Both the position numbers and the translations under genes were made by a program. A DNA stretch of 64,000 bases from Polytolypa hystricis UAMH7299 (lineage: Eukaryota; Ascomycota; Eurotiomycetes; Onygenales): contig PDNA01000049.1 of assembly GCA_002573605.1 (NCBI GenBank), forward strand, positions 9,400 to 73,399, written 5' to 3'. Positions within the stretch are counted from its first letter, which is position 1. Each line of letters starts with the position of its first letter. Positions 1 through 10,966 of this stretch are shown here, piece after piece. The notes below the pieces were generated by a model, which was not told the DNA's origin, did not search any database, and saw only the letters and a list, made by a program, of their open reading frames with translations.

Positions 1-200
1 CCCAGGGTCAGGAGCAAGCCCAAGCAGCAAATGAGCCTAAGTTGAGAGCTTGCCTAGGCAAGGAGCTTCCCCAGGGTCAGGAGCAAGCCCAAGCAACAAA
101 TGAGCCTGGGTTGGAGAGTTCCCCAGGTCAGGAGCAAGCCCAAGCAACAAATGAGCCTAGGTTGAGAGTGTGCTTGGGCAAGGAGCCTCCCTACGCCAGA
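1..200. repeat. Tandem repeat, about 2.7 copies of a 69/51-bp unit
   Basis: A unit containing ggtcaggagcaagcccaag, then caacaaatgagcct and a cttgcctaggcaaggagc tail, occurs three times at the window edge. The middle copy lacks the roughly 20-bp tail, so the spacing alternates between about 69 and 51 bp. One frame stays open through the units, but it lacks an ATG and continues beyond the window. It could be the repeat-rich end of a gene lying to the left or a non-coding minisatellite. Confidence 0.75.
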
Positions 201-1189
201 TGTATGCCTAAGCATAGAGCGGATTGGGGATTTTCCCATTATTCTTGCTTAAATCGTTTGCTTTGGCGGAACTATGGCTTGTAACTTCAATGAGCATCGC
301 CTAGGCGGGATTCTGTGCTGCCCAAACTAGCTGTAATTCTACGTCTCCTCTACTTAGATCAACATGAAACAAAAGATGTAACTAAATATATTTGCTTCAA
401 ACCATCAGCACCAACACTGCACACACACGCCCTCCTGAACTTGAAGAATAGCATACTAAACCTTGATTTCTAATGCATACCTTACTTATTCTACAGTGCA
501 GGGTAATGTGGCAATTTCCGGGCAGTATTGCGAACCGATTCCAATATGCAAACCTACCCTTTTAAGCCCGGCCGCGAGGCGATTTCTTGCGATCCTATTA
601 TGGCACCCGTTCGTGGCAAATGCCTCTAGAGAGATCACGCAGTTTTGCAAATCTAGTGCCCAGGTCTATTTCAACCCTGCCTGAGGAATTTTTTCTCTAG
701 GAGCATTGAGGGGTTCGGTTGTGCTATTGCTAACCATCCGAAACGCGACAACCGGAATGCCGGACTTGTAGGGGACTGAAACAGGTGATTGAATAGGTGA
801 TTGATGGGTGATAAAGTAAGTGATTGTTGATGTCATTACTTCCTTGGCGCACTGCTGATTAACTATTTTACAGTGTATGACATCATAAAATATATATTTA
901 TAGTCTTGCACATTAGCATCTTAGCGAGTTTCAAAATTATCTTGAGACTAGAAAAGATAGGAAATATAACAAAGAAAGTGTGCATCATACTCTTTAAATG
1001 TTAGCGGAGATAGCAAATTGAAAAATCGGCTCGCTTTGTTGCTTTCCGGATTTTGAGCTTCACAGCCAAAATGCAACCAGACATGCAAGGTTTTGTGATC
1101 GTGTAATTTGCCTATATCACCTCATATGTCCTTTTTCACAACTCTCAGCCATTGCCGCAAGAGCATACATTTTAGCTGCATTTTTCGCA
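201..1189. other. Intergenic, nothing recognised
   Basis: No coding frame with a supported start and no recognisable family on either strand. There is a short run of ggtgattg-like repeats near 785-830. The last 150 bases should contain the promoter of the ankyrin gene. Confidence 0.5.
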
Positions 1190-2110
1190 ATGGCTTTAGG
1201 CAACATACCCCTGGAAACTTTTCTTGAAATCATTCAGTATCTCGGAGTTAAAGATCTATATTCCCTTTTGCTGACAGCCCGTTGGTCTAGCGCTCTTGCA
1301 GATGAACAGCTCTACAAACTCGCTCCCAAACATAAGTGTGAGGCAGGAAAGGGTGTCCTGCAATGGGCAATAGTTCAACAACAGAAGAAAGTGTTTGAAA
1401 GACTCCTCCAAGCAAATGCAGATATCCACAGTGGAAAGGACTCGATTCTTCATATTCTGGCGTCTAGAGGCAATACAGAACTCATGCACTCCCTGCTTGC
1501 AATCCGCAATGACATCAACTTTTACAAGCAGAATATATGGGGAGAAACTGCATTAGCTGTTGCTGTGAAAGAGAATCATATAGGGATTGTGACACAGCTG
1601 CTTGAAGTAGGGGTTGACCCTTTTACAGATGATTACCGTTCCATGCTTCCTCCCGCAATGGGACACGCTATTGTCAACAGAAACTTGTCCATGCTTCAAC
1701 TCCTGTGCGATGTCAAGGACTGTATGGTTAAGTGCAAAAATGCACTCGAAATCGCTGTCCTTCAACCTGGTGATGGTAAAGACATACGACTACAGATGAT
1801 CCGAACACTACTGGATGCTGGTTTTGATCCGTCGGCAATGCATACAGAAGAAAGTACACCACTGCATACAGCAGCACACTTCCGACTGCCAAGGGTACTC
1901 GATATTTTTCTTGATAATGCCTCAAATATCAATGTTCAGGATCATGTGGGCAGGACTATTTTGCATCGAGTTGTTCAATATCTTCCCGAGAAGATTGAAA
2001 GAGTGATTGAAGCCGGAATTGATACCTGTATCAGAGATCAATGGGGCAAAACAGCTCTGGATTTGGCAAGGAACCAGTCCCCTGGTGTTATGCGTTTGCT
2101 GGCCACATAG
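1190..2110 (+). CDS. F-box / ankyrin-repeat protein
   Basis: Single-exon gene of 306 aa starting at an ATG preceded by cgca. Residues about 5-35 (IPLETFLEIIQYLGVKDLYS) fit an F-box, the segment that binds Skp1 in SCF ubiquitin ligases. From about residue 50 to the end there are ankyrin-type helical repeats, the clearest being TPLHTAAHFRLPRVLDIFL, RTILHRVVQ and GKTALDLAR; others are diverged. By family knowledge the ankyrins would recruit the substrate; the target cannot be read from sequence. Such proteins are highly expanded and variable in Aspergillus-type genomes. No intron is needed and the frame is intact. It stands alone, with the RING gene 0.8 kb downstream on the same strand. Confidence 0.85.
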   Translation: MALGNIPLETFLEIIQYLGVKDLYSLLLTARWSSALADEQLYKLAPKHKCEAGKGVLQWAIVQQQKKVFERLLQANADIHSGKDSILHILASRGNTELMHSLLAIRNDINFYKQNIWGETALAVAVKENHIGIVTQLLEVGVDPFTDDYRSMLPPAMGHAIVNRNLSMLQLLCDVKDCMVKCKNALEIAVLQPGDGKDIRLQMIRTLLDAGFDPSAMHTEESTPLHTAAHFRLPRVLDIFLDNASNINVQDHVGRTILHRVVQYLPEKIERVIEAGIDTCIRDQWGKTALDLARNQSPGVMRLLAT

Positions 2111-2941
2111 AGGGCAACAGGAAGAGGAGTTGTTGTCTTTTATGTCGCAAACAGATTCATGATATTAAAAATCGGGATTAGTGGTATCTTCAAGCGCCCA
2201 TACAGAATAAACTTTTAGAATAGAAATCATTGGAAAGCAGAAATGGGTATTGCTATACTTCCTATCAGAGCAGGATACTGGTAAACAATTTGCCACTATG
2301 GCGTCATGGGACTTGCTGCAGTTGAGATATCGTGCCAAGCCGAGCAGACCGCGCTAGTTCCAGTGTGGTGATTTCACGTGCGATTAGGGCTAGAGATTAG
2401 GGCATGCTTGAGGTCTTGGCGCGCGATATTCTCGAAGAGAATATGGTTATGTTGTTGGTGTTCAAATCCCCCAGAAGTTCTTCCCACGAACTTACGAAAA
2501 GCAAGCCACCTTAGTTGAATACGTTCGCCCCTTTCCATCTCACCAAGGTAAGTTATGAGCTGCTTGAACTCCTCAGCTTCGCAAGACCCCTTCTACCTGC
2601 GAGAACTAGTCCCCAGCGCGATTTGTTGCTCACAAGAGCTTTGTTTGGCATCCTATGTTCGATAAGCCTGATCCTGCGAGATTACATGTTATTTGGCTGT
2701 GTTGGGTTGGGAATATACTGTCTGGTCATTGGAATCGGTCCCTGCATTTCCTTCGCGGAATTGAACCTGTTTGAAGCCCTTATTCATGCAAACAGCTTTG
2801 TTCCACGGCTAAGTTGCTTTTCCTTTAGGATAGACCCTTCATGATCGATTTTGCTATGACACTTGTTATATTATCTTGGAGCTTGAAACCTGCCTAGATC
2901 TTTTTTGAAAAGGTGCAGAATTCGCTAACAGGGTATTATAG
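2111..2941. other. Intergenic with one copy of a dispersed 35-bp repeat
   Basis: No gene recognised. Positions 2328-2362 match 9530-9564 at 32 of 35 bases (see the repeat entry). An open frame at 2515-2844 lacks an ATG and shows no family features; it is more likely leader sequence of the RING gene. Confidence 0.5.
2328..2362 (+). repeat. Dispersed 35-bp repeat, copy 1
   Basis: Begins tatcgtgccaag and ends gcgctagttcca. A second copy lies at 9530-9564 in the same orientation and differs at three positions. The flanks are unrelated. It may be the conserved end of a decayed mobile element, but no terminal repeats or target duplication could be assigned. Confidence 0.6.
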
Positions 2942-3700
2942 ATGGCTCCCACCACAATGGCAAACATCTCGACCAGCCCTGGTATTGATATCGATTCTCG
3001 TATTCAAGCTTTCTTCTCCCAGTATCTGGAGGAGATTCCCCCTCCAGCAGTGGTCGACTCTGGCGCCCCTGTCGATGAGCCAATGGACAATGGGATGTGT
3101 GCTGTCTGTCACCAGAGATTTTTTCTTCCGATTAAGTGGGGTCCCTGTGGCCATGTCTTCTGCATGGAGTGTTTGTGGCATGCTCTGGTGCATCTAAAAA
3201 AAAATATGCCGCATGTGGCTCTCTGCTGCTTTCTCTGCCGTGGAACAGTGGTCGAATTCGAATACAGCGAGGCATCAGAGCAACACAATACCAGTCGATC
3301 CCATGAGGAGTGTGGCCGCTTTTCCTTGAGAATCCTTTTTGCCAAGCTTCAGGATGCAGACAATGCAATGGTCGAGTTTGACTTTGATCATCTCGAGTTG
3401 AAGGTGGCTTATGATCCTAATCTACGACCACCCACAGGTAATGAAGGCTTATCGGAAGAATTGCTGAGGAACTTGAATTTGTTGGCGAGGGAGAGGGCTG
3501 CTCATGATGAGGAGCAGGATGATAATGGGTGGTCTGATAGTGAAGATGAAGAGGAGGATCCAATCATGAAGATCCTGACCGATCTTCTGCACCTTTTGCC
3601 TGTTGACAAGTTGAAAGGAAAGCTTGCCGGTATGCGTTTTACCCGTGTTATTGTCCAGGAACGTCTGGAAAAACTGGCGCCATATTATCAGAACTGGTAA
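2942..3700 (+). CDS. RING-finger protein (C3HC4)
   Basis: Intronless, 252 aa, from ATG at 2942. Zinc ligands are visible in order: C53-x2-C56, C69-x-H71-x2-C74-x2-C77, C96-x2-C99, matching a C3HC4 RING and so a likely E3 ubiquitin ligase. Only the RING carries a recognisable fold. Residues after about 110 lack a known domain; a very acidic stretch (SDSEDEEEDP) lies near residue 200, followed by a probable C-terminal helix. No membrane segment or signal peptide. The partner and substrate are unknown. Confidence 0.85.
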   Translation: MAPTTMANISTSPGIDIDSRIQAFFSQYLEEIPPPAVVDSGAPVDEPMDNGMCAVCHQRFFLPIKWGPCGHVFCMECLWHALVHLKKNMPHVALCCFLCRGTVVEFEYSEASEQHNTSRSHEECGRFSLRILFAKLQDADNAMVEFDFDHLELKVAYDPNLRPPTGNEGLSEELLRNLNLLARERAAHDEEQDDNGWSDSEDEEEDPIMKILTDLLHLLPVDKLKGKLAGMRFTRVIVQERLEKLAPYYQNW

Positions 3701-4789
3701 TAGAATGTTGGGAATTGGCCTTCTTCATCAGTCATGTAGGTCCGCACACTTCCATACCCTATTATTTTGCTTTGTGTATCTCTAACTAGGACCTCCTGTT
3801 TTGCATTCTAAAGGTCAAGAACCTTGTTCTAACATGTTGGTTAGCTCTTCGCGTGTTCAATAACTGTGTCAACCCTCGCTCGGAGGCTCACGTCTTTTAA
3901 CATGTTATTTATTTGTTTTCGGACCTTAGGATCTTCTTGCCAGTCTGACAACTTTCTTTTAGTCTCGATATTGAGGTAAAGAACTGAAGATAAGCAGGAG
4001 CTTGCTAGGTCTTAGGCTATATCCGGAAAAATAAAAATGTGAAAAAAGGAAAATCCAAAACCGGCTAGTGAATATCAAATCCACCCCTACAACACAAGGA
4101 AAATGCGGTTCAAGTGTCACGAATTAGCGATTAACCAATAAGAAATCGAGAACGCGGTTGCTTCGTAAGGCCCACAGCCAATAAATGCATAGGGTTCATA
4201 GGCAGCAGCCTTTCTCAATAGAATTGGGTGGGGCCGCGCCGGTGGCGAAGGGGTCAGGTGGAAGGTAGGTTAGGTAAGCGGTAGGCATGTATATCCCCTT
4301 TGTGTAGGTGCTGGGCTCAGAGAATTTTCTTCCTCGGCCAACTATTCCTTCTCTCTTGTATGTACTAGTTGAGAACCTCCCTTTTTGAAGAAAAGACATT
4401 GCTATCAACACATACACACCTTCCCATCACCTCCCTCCCATTTAGAGACCCTCCCCCTGGCTTAATCCTGTCTCCGGACATTATAAATTTTAAAGCAAGC
4501 TCTTGGGTATAGCCCCCTGGTATGTTGTGTAGCTAGTTAGGAGTCGCTACAGGCTGCTGCTGCGCTACACTATCAAAAACCCTCCGCCCGCTCCCGTCAC
4601 GTTCTGAATACGCTTCGAAAGCATATGGATACTGCGTTGAATGCTGATGGCTGAGGCTGCGCACGACATAGAGCGGGGGTTTTGGATCCCCTGGACCCTC
4701 CGCTTTGAAGCAGAACCATGTCTGAATTTTATTCTTCGCTTCGAGCCACACCACTGCTGTCTGCTGGCTAGATTGTTCGTGATCTCGTC
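3701..4789. other. Intergenic, nothing recognised
   Basis: About 1.1 kb without a supported gene. The right end may include upstream remains of the Copia relic that becomes recognisable from about 4790, but I could not match it to a protease or gag motif. Confidence 0.4.
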
Positions 4790-5270
4790 GCCCAATTTCA
4801 CTATGGTTATTGACGCAAGATCACAAGCCTACATAGCGGCTCCGAAATCCATGCTGCCAATCCCGAGCTTCTCGAGTTTAAGAAACTCATGGAACCAAAG
4901 AATCCCGATGATGATATTTTTATGGTATCCCCTCGCAACAATCGCAAAGTTGTCCTAAAATCGATGAGCTTGCAGGCCTGATACATACGCCTTGGCCATC
5001 TTGCGGCTGACACGATTATCGAATTGGCTGGAGACCCCCGGTCCGGTGTCACCATATCCGATCCCAAGATTTTATCTTTTTGTTTAGTATGCACGAAGGC
5101 AAAGCAGAAGGAGCAGTCTATAAGAACGCAACCCCTGCGCGGGCGATCCACATCGATATAGCCGGCCGGACGCTGCCCGATGAATTGACATGGCAAGGTT
5201 CTACTTAAGGTAGTTACAGACGACGCCACTCGTATGGGGTGGATTTTCTTTCTCGAGAATAAAACCAATG
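4790..5270 (+). pseudogene. Ty1/Copia retrotransposon relic (GAG-pre-integrase and integrase start)
   Basis: Read on the plus strand with stops and one frame change. The frame through about 4975-5155 gives LGHLAADTI followed by a C-x2-C pair (CLVCTKAKQK), the zinc-binding GAG-pre-integrase signature of Copia elements. One His ligand has become Tyr, and a TGA sits where Trp is expected just before it. After a frame change, HIDIAGRTLP and then TDDATRMGWIFF-like residues correspond to the start of the Copia integrase core. No LTR could be assigned. Base composition is normal, unlike the RIP-mutated Gypsy block further right, so this decayed by a different route or at a different time. Confidence 0.7.
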
Positions 5271-6741
5271 AATAAAGAACTTGCTCAATTTGAAATCAAA
5301 TCACCTTGTATCTCCTGCCAGTTCTCCATACACCAAATGCTAAGATCAAACCAAACAGCTTTCTTGATTATTGATCTTTCAGAACTAAACCCAGATATGG
5401 TGTTCTCAGCTCATGAGATATTGATAGGTACTTAGCCCGAAGATAACCAGTATGTTAGCTTTGCAGATGTCATGATCCAGGGTGAAATCCCATGCTGATG
5501 TATTTTTGCAGCCATCTCGGCAGCTGATATTTAAAATATGACCGACCACCATCCCAACATCGTCAATCTCCTCCAACTCAATACTATCCAACCATTTTCC
5601 CTTATAGCCGATGGGATATACACAATAAGATGGTTCGCACAGCAATTTGGGCAGACCAGGCCTGTTTCTCCTTCTCTACATGCCATGTTACGGGGCGTAT
5701 CCCTAGGAGGTTGTTACTCGGAAAGGAACAACCAAGGTCCCGGATCACGTGATGTGAATCCATAGCGAGGCTTGGCGGGATCGGCCATTTGGGACTACTC
5801 CAGGAAAGCTCGCTATGGACTACTCTATGAAAATACTGTTGTATATAAGGATGGGTTTCTACCCATCGTCTAGAGGAGTTCTTATAATTTCTCGCAATTA
5901 TCTTCTTTACTATTCCCTACCCTACTATCAGTTTAGCACCAATCATAGCAATCCAGAGCTCTATAGTTTGGACCTGCGAGAACATCTACAACTCTATCAC
6001 TTTGCTATAACAGGCGCTTGCTTGTGTCTTTCTATAAGGACTTATCTCAAGACCAACCCTTATCGGTTCCTTTAAGCCCTTGGGGTGATTGACCCAAGTC
6101 TCCCTGATACTTGCCACCCCCCAAAGCCCCTTAAACCCCTATTATTGTTTACCGATCCCTACGTCGGCCCTACCTGTACGGATCCCCTCGATCCTGTGTA
6201 TCGAGGAACCCCTAACATGCCACCAGAGGGCTACGCGAAGCCCAAAGCAGCAGGAAGCCCTATATAGGAAGTGTGTTATAATTATAACCCACTGTGTTGT
6301 CAACATCGCCGGCCTGCTATGACATTCGCCAGAGCATAGCTGTTCAGAGACAATTCAGCTAATTTCCCTCTACCAGGTAGCAGCTGGTATCCTGTTTGTC
6401 TATACCTTTCTTTTCTTTCCCTTTTGTACACTCCATCATAGTCTGATTTGTTTCAGCCTCACGGCATAGTACAGTGTGCTAGCTCCTTGGCAGCTCGAGG
6501 GCTACTTCTACAATCAGCGACTTGCACCTTTTACAACACAGAAGAGCAGCTAGCAGGACGCTGCCATTGGCCAAGAACCCTGCATCTTCTTTCTCTCAAC
6601 TTCCTTCAAAATGGGATTTCATTGGTGATAGGGCGGCGGCCATACAGGGAGTCGTCTAGTTCCATCCCAGGTGTGTCGCAAATGAGGGGTAGGGGCATTT
6701 TGTTCTCTGACAACTGAAGAAAGGCACAGAAGGGCGCGAAA
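5271..6741. other. Intergenic, possible retroelement remains
   Basis: About 1.5 kb with no coherent protein. A TATA-like gtatataagg at about 5840 followed by CT-rich leader-like sequence resembles an LTR promoter and may belong to the Copia relic, but no duplicate LTR or TG..CA ends were found. Frames at 5815-6075 and 6085-6267 show no family features. Confidence 0.35.
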
Positions 6742-6866
6742 GAACAGACATTCTTATTTCTCTTTATTTAGAATTCACATTACCTTCGGCGTTAAAGGTA
6801 CAGACGAGAGAGAACAGACATTATTGTTTCATTATCTCTCTTTCTACAGAGTCGACATTCCCTTCG
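6742..6866. repeat. Imperfect 69-bp tandem duplication upstream of a small ORF
   Basis: The segment starting agaacagacattcttatttc recurs about 69 bp later as agaacagacattattgtttc. Both copies run into a cacattaccttcggcgtt or gacattcccttcggtgtt end. The second copy ends directly before the ATG of the next gene, so the duplication lies in its 5' leader or promoter. Confidence 0.65.
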
Positions 6867-6878
6867 GTGTTTCCCAAA

Positions 6879-7238
6879 ATGTCAAGGGCCCTCAAAGATT
6901 TCAAGAATCTGATGGTCCGGGAGGGCCAAATCAGCAAGCTGTGGAAAACTCATTCCCCTGGGACACGCATCGCTCCTACAAAGAGTGGGAACAAGGATAA
7001 TAAATGGCAGTTGCGGCTCGATGCTGGAGAGGTGAAGGGCGGGAAGAAAAGAATATATCTCCAGGTCAACTCTCAAGCTTCCAATCAATCACTCCAGAAG
7101 TGGCTGAAGAAGAATACAAGCCATGCAAATTTAGCTTTTGGGGACATCGATATCAATGAGCCAGACGACAAAATTTCGGGCGCTTTCGACAACTTTTGGC
7201 AATGTGTTGAAAAGCAAGCCAAGGATAACCTGGGTTAA
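6879..7238 (+). CDS. Small hypothetical protein (119 aa)
   Basis: Start chosen at ATG 6879 (aaaATGtc context); the open frame continues upstream but without an ATG. The protein is basic in its first half (Lys-rich up to about residue 75) and acidic after residue 85 (DIDINEPDD), with no Cys, no signal peptide and no membrane segment. I recognise no family. No intron is needed. It is read convergently with the AIM9-like gene, whose stop is about 160 bp away. Confidence 0.5.
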   Translation: MSRALKDFKNLMVREGQISKLWKTHSPGTRIAPTKSGNKDNKWQLRLDAGEVKGGKKRIYLQVNSQASNQSLQKWLKKNTSHANLAFGDIDINEPDDKISGAFDNFWQCVEKQAKDNLG

Positions 7239-7395
7239 AAGGGTATTAATCCATTAAAGCTACCTGTTGACCAAACGATTGACCTGCCTATAGGGTACCT
7301 TTAACATGATACGAGGTCGCTTCTAGCTACATTCGCGTGTGCTTGTTCCAGCAGTCGAGTCGATTTCCTCTATAATGCAGCTATAATCCCTATTT

Positions 7396-9192
7396 TCACG
7401 CATCTGACTTGCCAATATAAAACCACAGCTTCTTTGCTTCCTCTTCTGGCAACACTTCTGATTCTCTCTGAATAAAAAGTTGGAATAGCTCGTTATGCCT
7501 TGCTTGAACTTTCTCAAAGTCAAGTTGGGGCGGTACCCAGCCGTCATCATCTGAATGCAGCAGCTCCTGTGTATATTCTTTTACTTTATGCCAATCCTTG
7601 TACTGAGAAAGCTGAAGTCTGTACCTTGATAAATCGTCGCTTGTAATTCGGTAAGGACAAGGCTCAGAAAGCCCTAATTTGTGCCAATTTTCTGAGATCT
7701 GTGTCAAAGACTCACGGAGCGGGACTATCCCTTCCTTCCACATGTTTTCAGGGCATGAGAGCAAGTCCCGTATCGCTGAGTCGGCTCGAGTCAAAGTTAA
7801 GTATGATTCAAGGTGATTCTTAACAAGAGCCGCTTCGTAGCACTTTGATAGCAAAGCTTGGTTTCTCTCTGTTATCGCGAAAGCCTTCTCATCCGAGTCC
7901 ATTTGGTCAAAGTTTGGTGGTAGCTCCGGCTTGACAATCCCAACTTTGTAATTTTCGGGTGGGCTAAGAAAAGACGGCCACTGGACTTGCATAAACGCGG
8001 GCATTATTGACACAAATTGCCAATCTATTATGCCGACGATAGTTGTGGGGTCTTGGTTGCAAACAAATATATTGCCCAAATGAAGGTCCCCATGCCATAG
8101 GGCTGGTCTAGAGAAGCGTTGGAGGGTAGTATGAGCCGCTAATCTCGGTATTATCTCCATAGCAGTTTCCAAAACATGAATATGTTCGGCTGTGGTGCCG
8201 AAATGGGGTCCACGAGGAACAATTGTCGAGTGCTGTACATGCGCAAGGCCACGATTAGCCAATGCAAGACCAAGGTCTGAAAGGCTCGACCCTATCCAGA
8301 TACAAATGTTAGTATGGGCTGTAGTACAGAAGGCTCGGATATGACAAACATGGGCCTGCATAATTTCCATTGCCAGAATGTGGAAACCACGACACATTAT
8401 AGGCCGGGCCAATGCAATAATTGTCATTTATGGGGATTGTTTGACTTTGTTGTTTGATTGAATGTCGGAAATATAGATTTCCATAACCGGGAAACTCCAT
8501 AGAAGCCAATTGACTTTCCAACTGGGCGAGGTTTTGAATGAGCTTGAACTGCTGGAGCTGGTCCATCTCGCCCCAAACATCAACTAACTGCCTCCCATTT
8601 ACTTTCTCTGTCAAAATGTACTCAGACCCGACAGGATTTGAAGAACCAGAGCTCCATGCAAGGACTTTAGAAACTGGAATAGAGGTATTGGACTTCACTA
8701 TAAAACAACCGAATTAGCAATCTAAACTCGACTGGGAGAGTGTAAAGTTTTACCATATTCTAAGATAGCCACTTCAGATGCAGTGCTATACTCTGAGGGT
8801 ACAACACTAGGACACGGGATTTTCGCAATCACTTCTTTTCCATTTTCGGCGGTCATCAACAGTGCTTTGTTGAACCCGCCCTCCATTTTATCAATTTTGG
8901 ATATAGGCGAAGAGATAGAGGGTAGGGACGAAACTAGTGTGCAGAGAGCGTCGAGATTAAATTTGGCATATCGTTTCGATTTTTCGTGCTTCTCATTGAC
9001 CAGGAATCGTCCGTTCGTGTATTCGAAAAGTTGTTCATTCTGGATGGGCTCACCTGTAGGAATCACCGTTAGAGGAATCACTTTGCATGAGATCTGGAAG
9101 GGCCTACCACGACATGTCAGAGATATATTTCTAGACATAGGTTTTGAGGGCGAGAATGCCATTTTCAAAATTCTAGTTCCTATTCTGTGCAT
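7396..9192 (-). CDS. AIM9-like phosphotransferase-fold (APH/kinase-like) protein, probably mitochondrial
   Basis: Three exons: 9192-8754, 8697-8350, 8291-7396 (560 aa). The 56-bp intron joins ..ILEY to VKSNTSIP; the 58-bp intron (branch actaaca) joins AGP to WSSLSDLG, restoring the AGPW motif expected in this family. The kinase-like catalytic loop HGDLHLGN is at about residue 329 and the metal-binding IDWQ at about 352. The N-terminus (MHRIGTRILKMAF...) is basic with hydroxylated residues, fitting a mitochondrial presequence. The family is fungal 'altered inheritance of mitochondria protein 9'-like; its substrate is not known. All parts are intact. A shorter relic with the same catalytic motif lies at 12730. 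Confidence 0.85.
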
Positions 9193-10296
9193 GGTTGATG
9201 ATTGCTCTTCGTAAGCTGGATGACTCTCAAGATTTCGGTCAGGGTCGTGGAGAAAGAATAATAATGGCGGCTAAGCTAGTCCATTTTCGTAACTACAGGG
9301 ATTCTCGTTTGACCAGAAGACCTCAAAAAACATCACCATGTTAAGGGAATCCACCACGAAGTCAAAACAAAACCTCTCTGCACTAGCAGAGAACTCTCCT
9401 TGATATAAATTTGTAGGGTGCTACATGCTACACCACGAATAGTCTGTCTTGGGTAAGGTAGGGGAAATCAGACTCCTAGAAACCTAGGCAGCCTCCAAAG
9501 TCCCATTGTCCTAGCCTGAAATTCTGAACTATCGTGCCAAGCTAAGCAGACAGCGCTAGTTCCAAGATGATTCTCCTTTGAGTGGTTCGCATCATCTACC
9601 AAGACTACTTGAATGGCCTGGAGTATGGAGCTCGAAACTTAAAAGGCCATGGAATGCTGAAAGGGTTCGCGGCTTTGCTGACCGAAATACCTAGTTACTG
9701 TATAAACCTCTGCATGACAGTATAGACTCAATTCGGCTAACTCCGCTTCTATTTCTCTTGGGCCTTCTTCTCACGATCGTGTTCGCTCTCAAGCGACATT
9801 ATAGCCATTATTATCCGGGGCTAGCAACAAAGGATGAGTCGGAGGGATTTCTGGATTTTGGTCTCCTTTTATGTACCTTCTTCGCTCTAGCTGCGGGTGA
9901 ACTCGATCACCCACCCCAAAAACACCTTGATACTAGTACACAGTCAAGTGATGATCAAAACATGGGAACTGTACATCCAAAAGCCCATTCATTTGATTGG
10001 ATGATGAAGTGGGGTGTTTGTGTGAGCCTCAACATCGATTTAGCTTTCCACTAATGCAGTCCAGCACATCAAAGGCGCCTGGGGGTGAATGTTTGCCAAT
10101 GTGTTTGAAGGGCGCTTCAAAAGCTGTTCATCCACCCAACCTCCTCCCCTTCTGCAAGCTCAATTTTGCCAGTGAAATTTCCCGCGAAACAAAGCTCCTT
10201 AATACTGTACCAAAGGCGAACAACAAAAGGTTAGAAAACTGGACAACAACCTTCTTATGTTAACAAATTGCTCTGACATGTTAGTTACAAGACACG
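9193..10296. other. Intergenic with copy 2 of the dispersed repeat
   Basis: About 1.1 kb. No ATG-started frame shows a family. The 35-bp repeat is at 9530-9564. An open frame at 9758-10054 has a hydrophobic start but no ATG. Confidence 0.45.
9530..9564 (+). repeat. Dispersed 35-bp repeat, copy 2
   Basis: Same orientation as 2328-2362, 32 of 35 bases identical (tatcgtgccaagct...gctagttcca). Similarity stops at both ends. Confidence 0.6.
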
Positions 10297-10765
10297 ATGA
10301 CCGAGTGTGATCCGCAGCAAAACTCACCTAGCGCTTCATGCGGGGCTGACAAACTAGTCTGCACTACTCTCGAGGAGCTGCTGCAAAGAAATCCTCAAAC
10401 AAGAATGAGCGACCTGCCCACTGGTACTCGAGTTCTTGTTAACGCAAAATATTGGGTTACAGTTGGCAAAGATAGTCCTCAGGAGGAAAGCAGAGTCTGG
10501 ACACCAAAAAACATCAAGAAAATGGAGAAAAACCCACCTGATGGCAAGGATTCTGAGAGGATCGCTGAAATCAAACGTTTACAAGAAGAGAGGACAGCAA
10601 TAGAAGCTTGCCTCCTTATAGCATGGAAGGCAGCTCCTGAAGTTGAAAATATACCGGTAAATCTCCCTTTTATTTCCAATAGCATTTTCAGTTATTAAGT
10701 AGTCACTTCCACTCAATTGTGGATTGGCCGATTGTTTGTTTGACAGCATTTTGCGGGTCATCTGG
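10297..10765 (+). CDS. Small hypothetical protein
   Basis: ATG at 10297 (gacacgATGacc). Unspliced it gives 133 aa ending at 10698. A GT-starting intron from 10655 to a ttgtttgacag acceptor at 10744 would instead give a slightly shorter protein ending HFAGHLG at about 10765-10768. The body is hydrophilic, with a predicted helix around KRLQEERTAIEACLL (about residues 98-112). I recognise no family. The 3' structure is uncertain, and the gene stands alone. Confidence 0.4.
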
Positions 10766-10966
10766 GATAGGCAGGCATGACAGCATTTTTGTATCTTAAC
10801 AAAGTGGCAATTTTATCATCATGCCACTTTCTAGAAGTCTTTTTACCTCGTGCTGTATCTCAATCTAATATCACATCAAGAAGATAATGACCATGCCCCA
10901 AACCTATCCTTCGGTTGATGTTGTTCGCTGAACTGACACCGGTTTTCGCATCCGTTGCCCTTACTG

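Noticed and set aside
2515..2844. 109-codon plus-strand frame with hydrophobic segment
   Set aside because: Starts at TTG, no ATG, no family; probably the leader of the RING gene.
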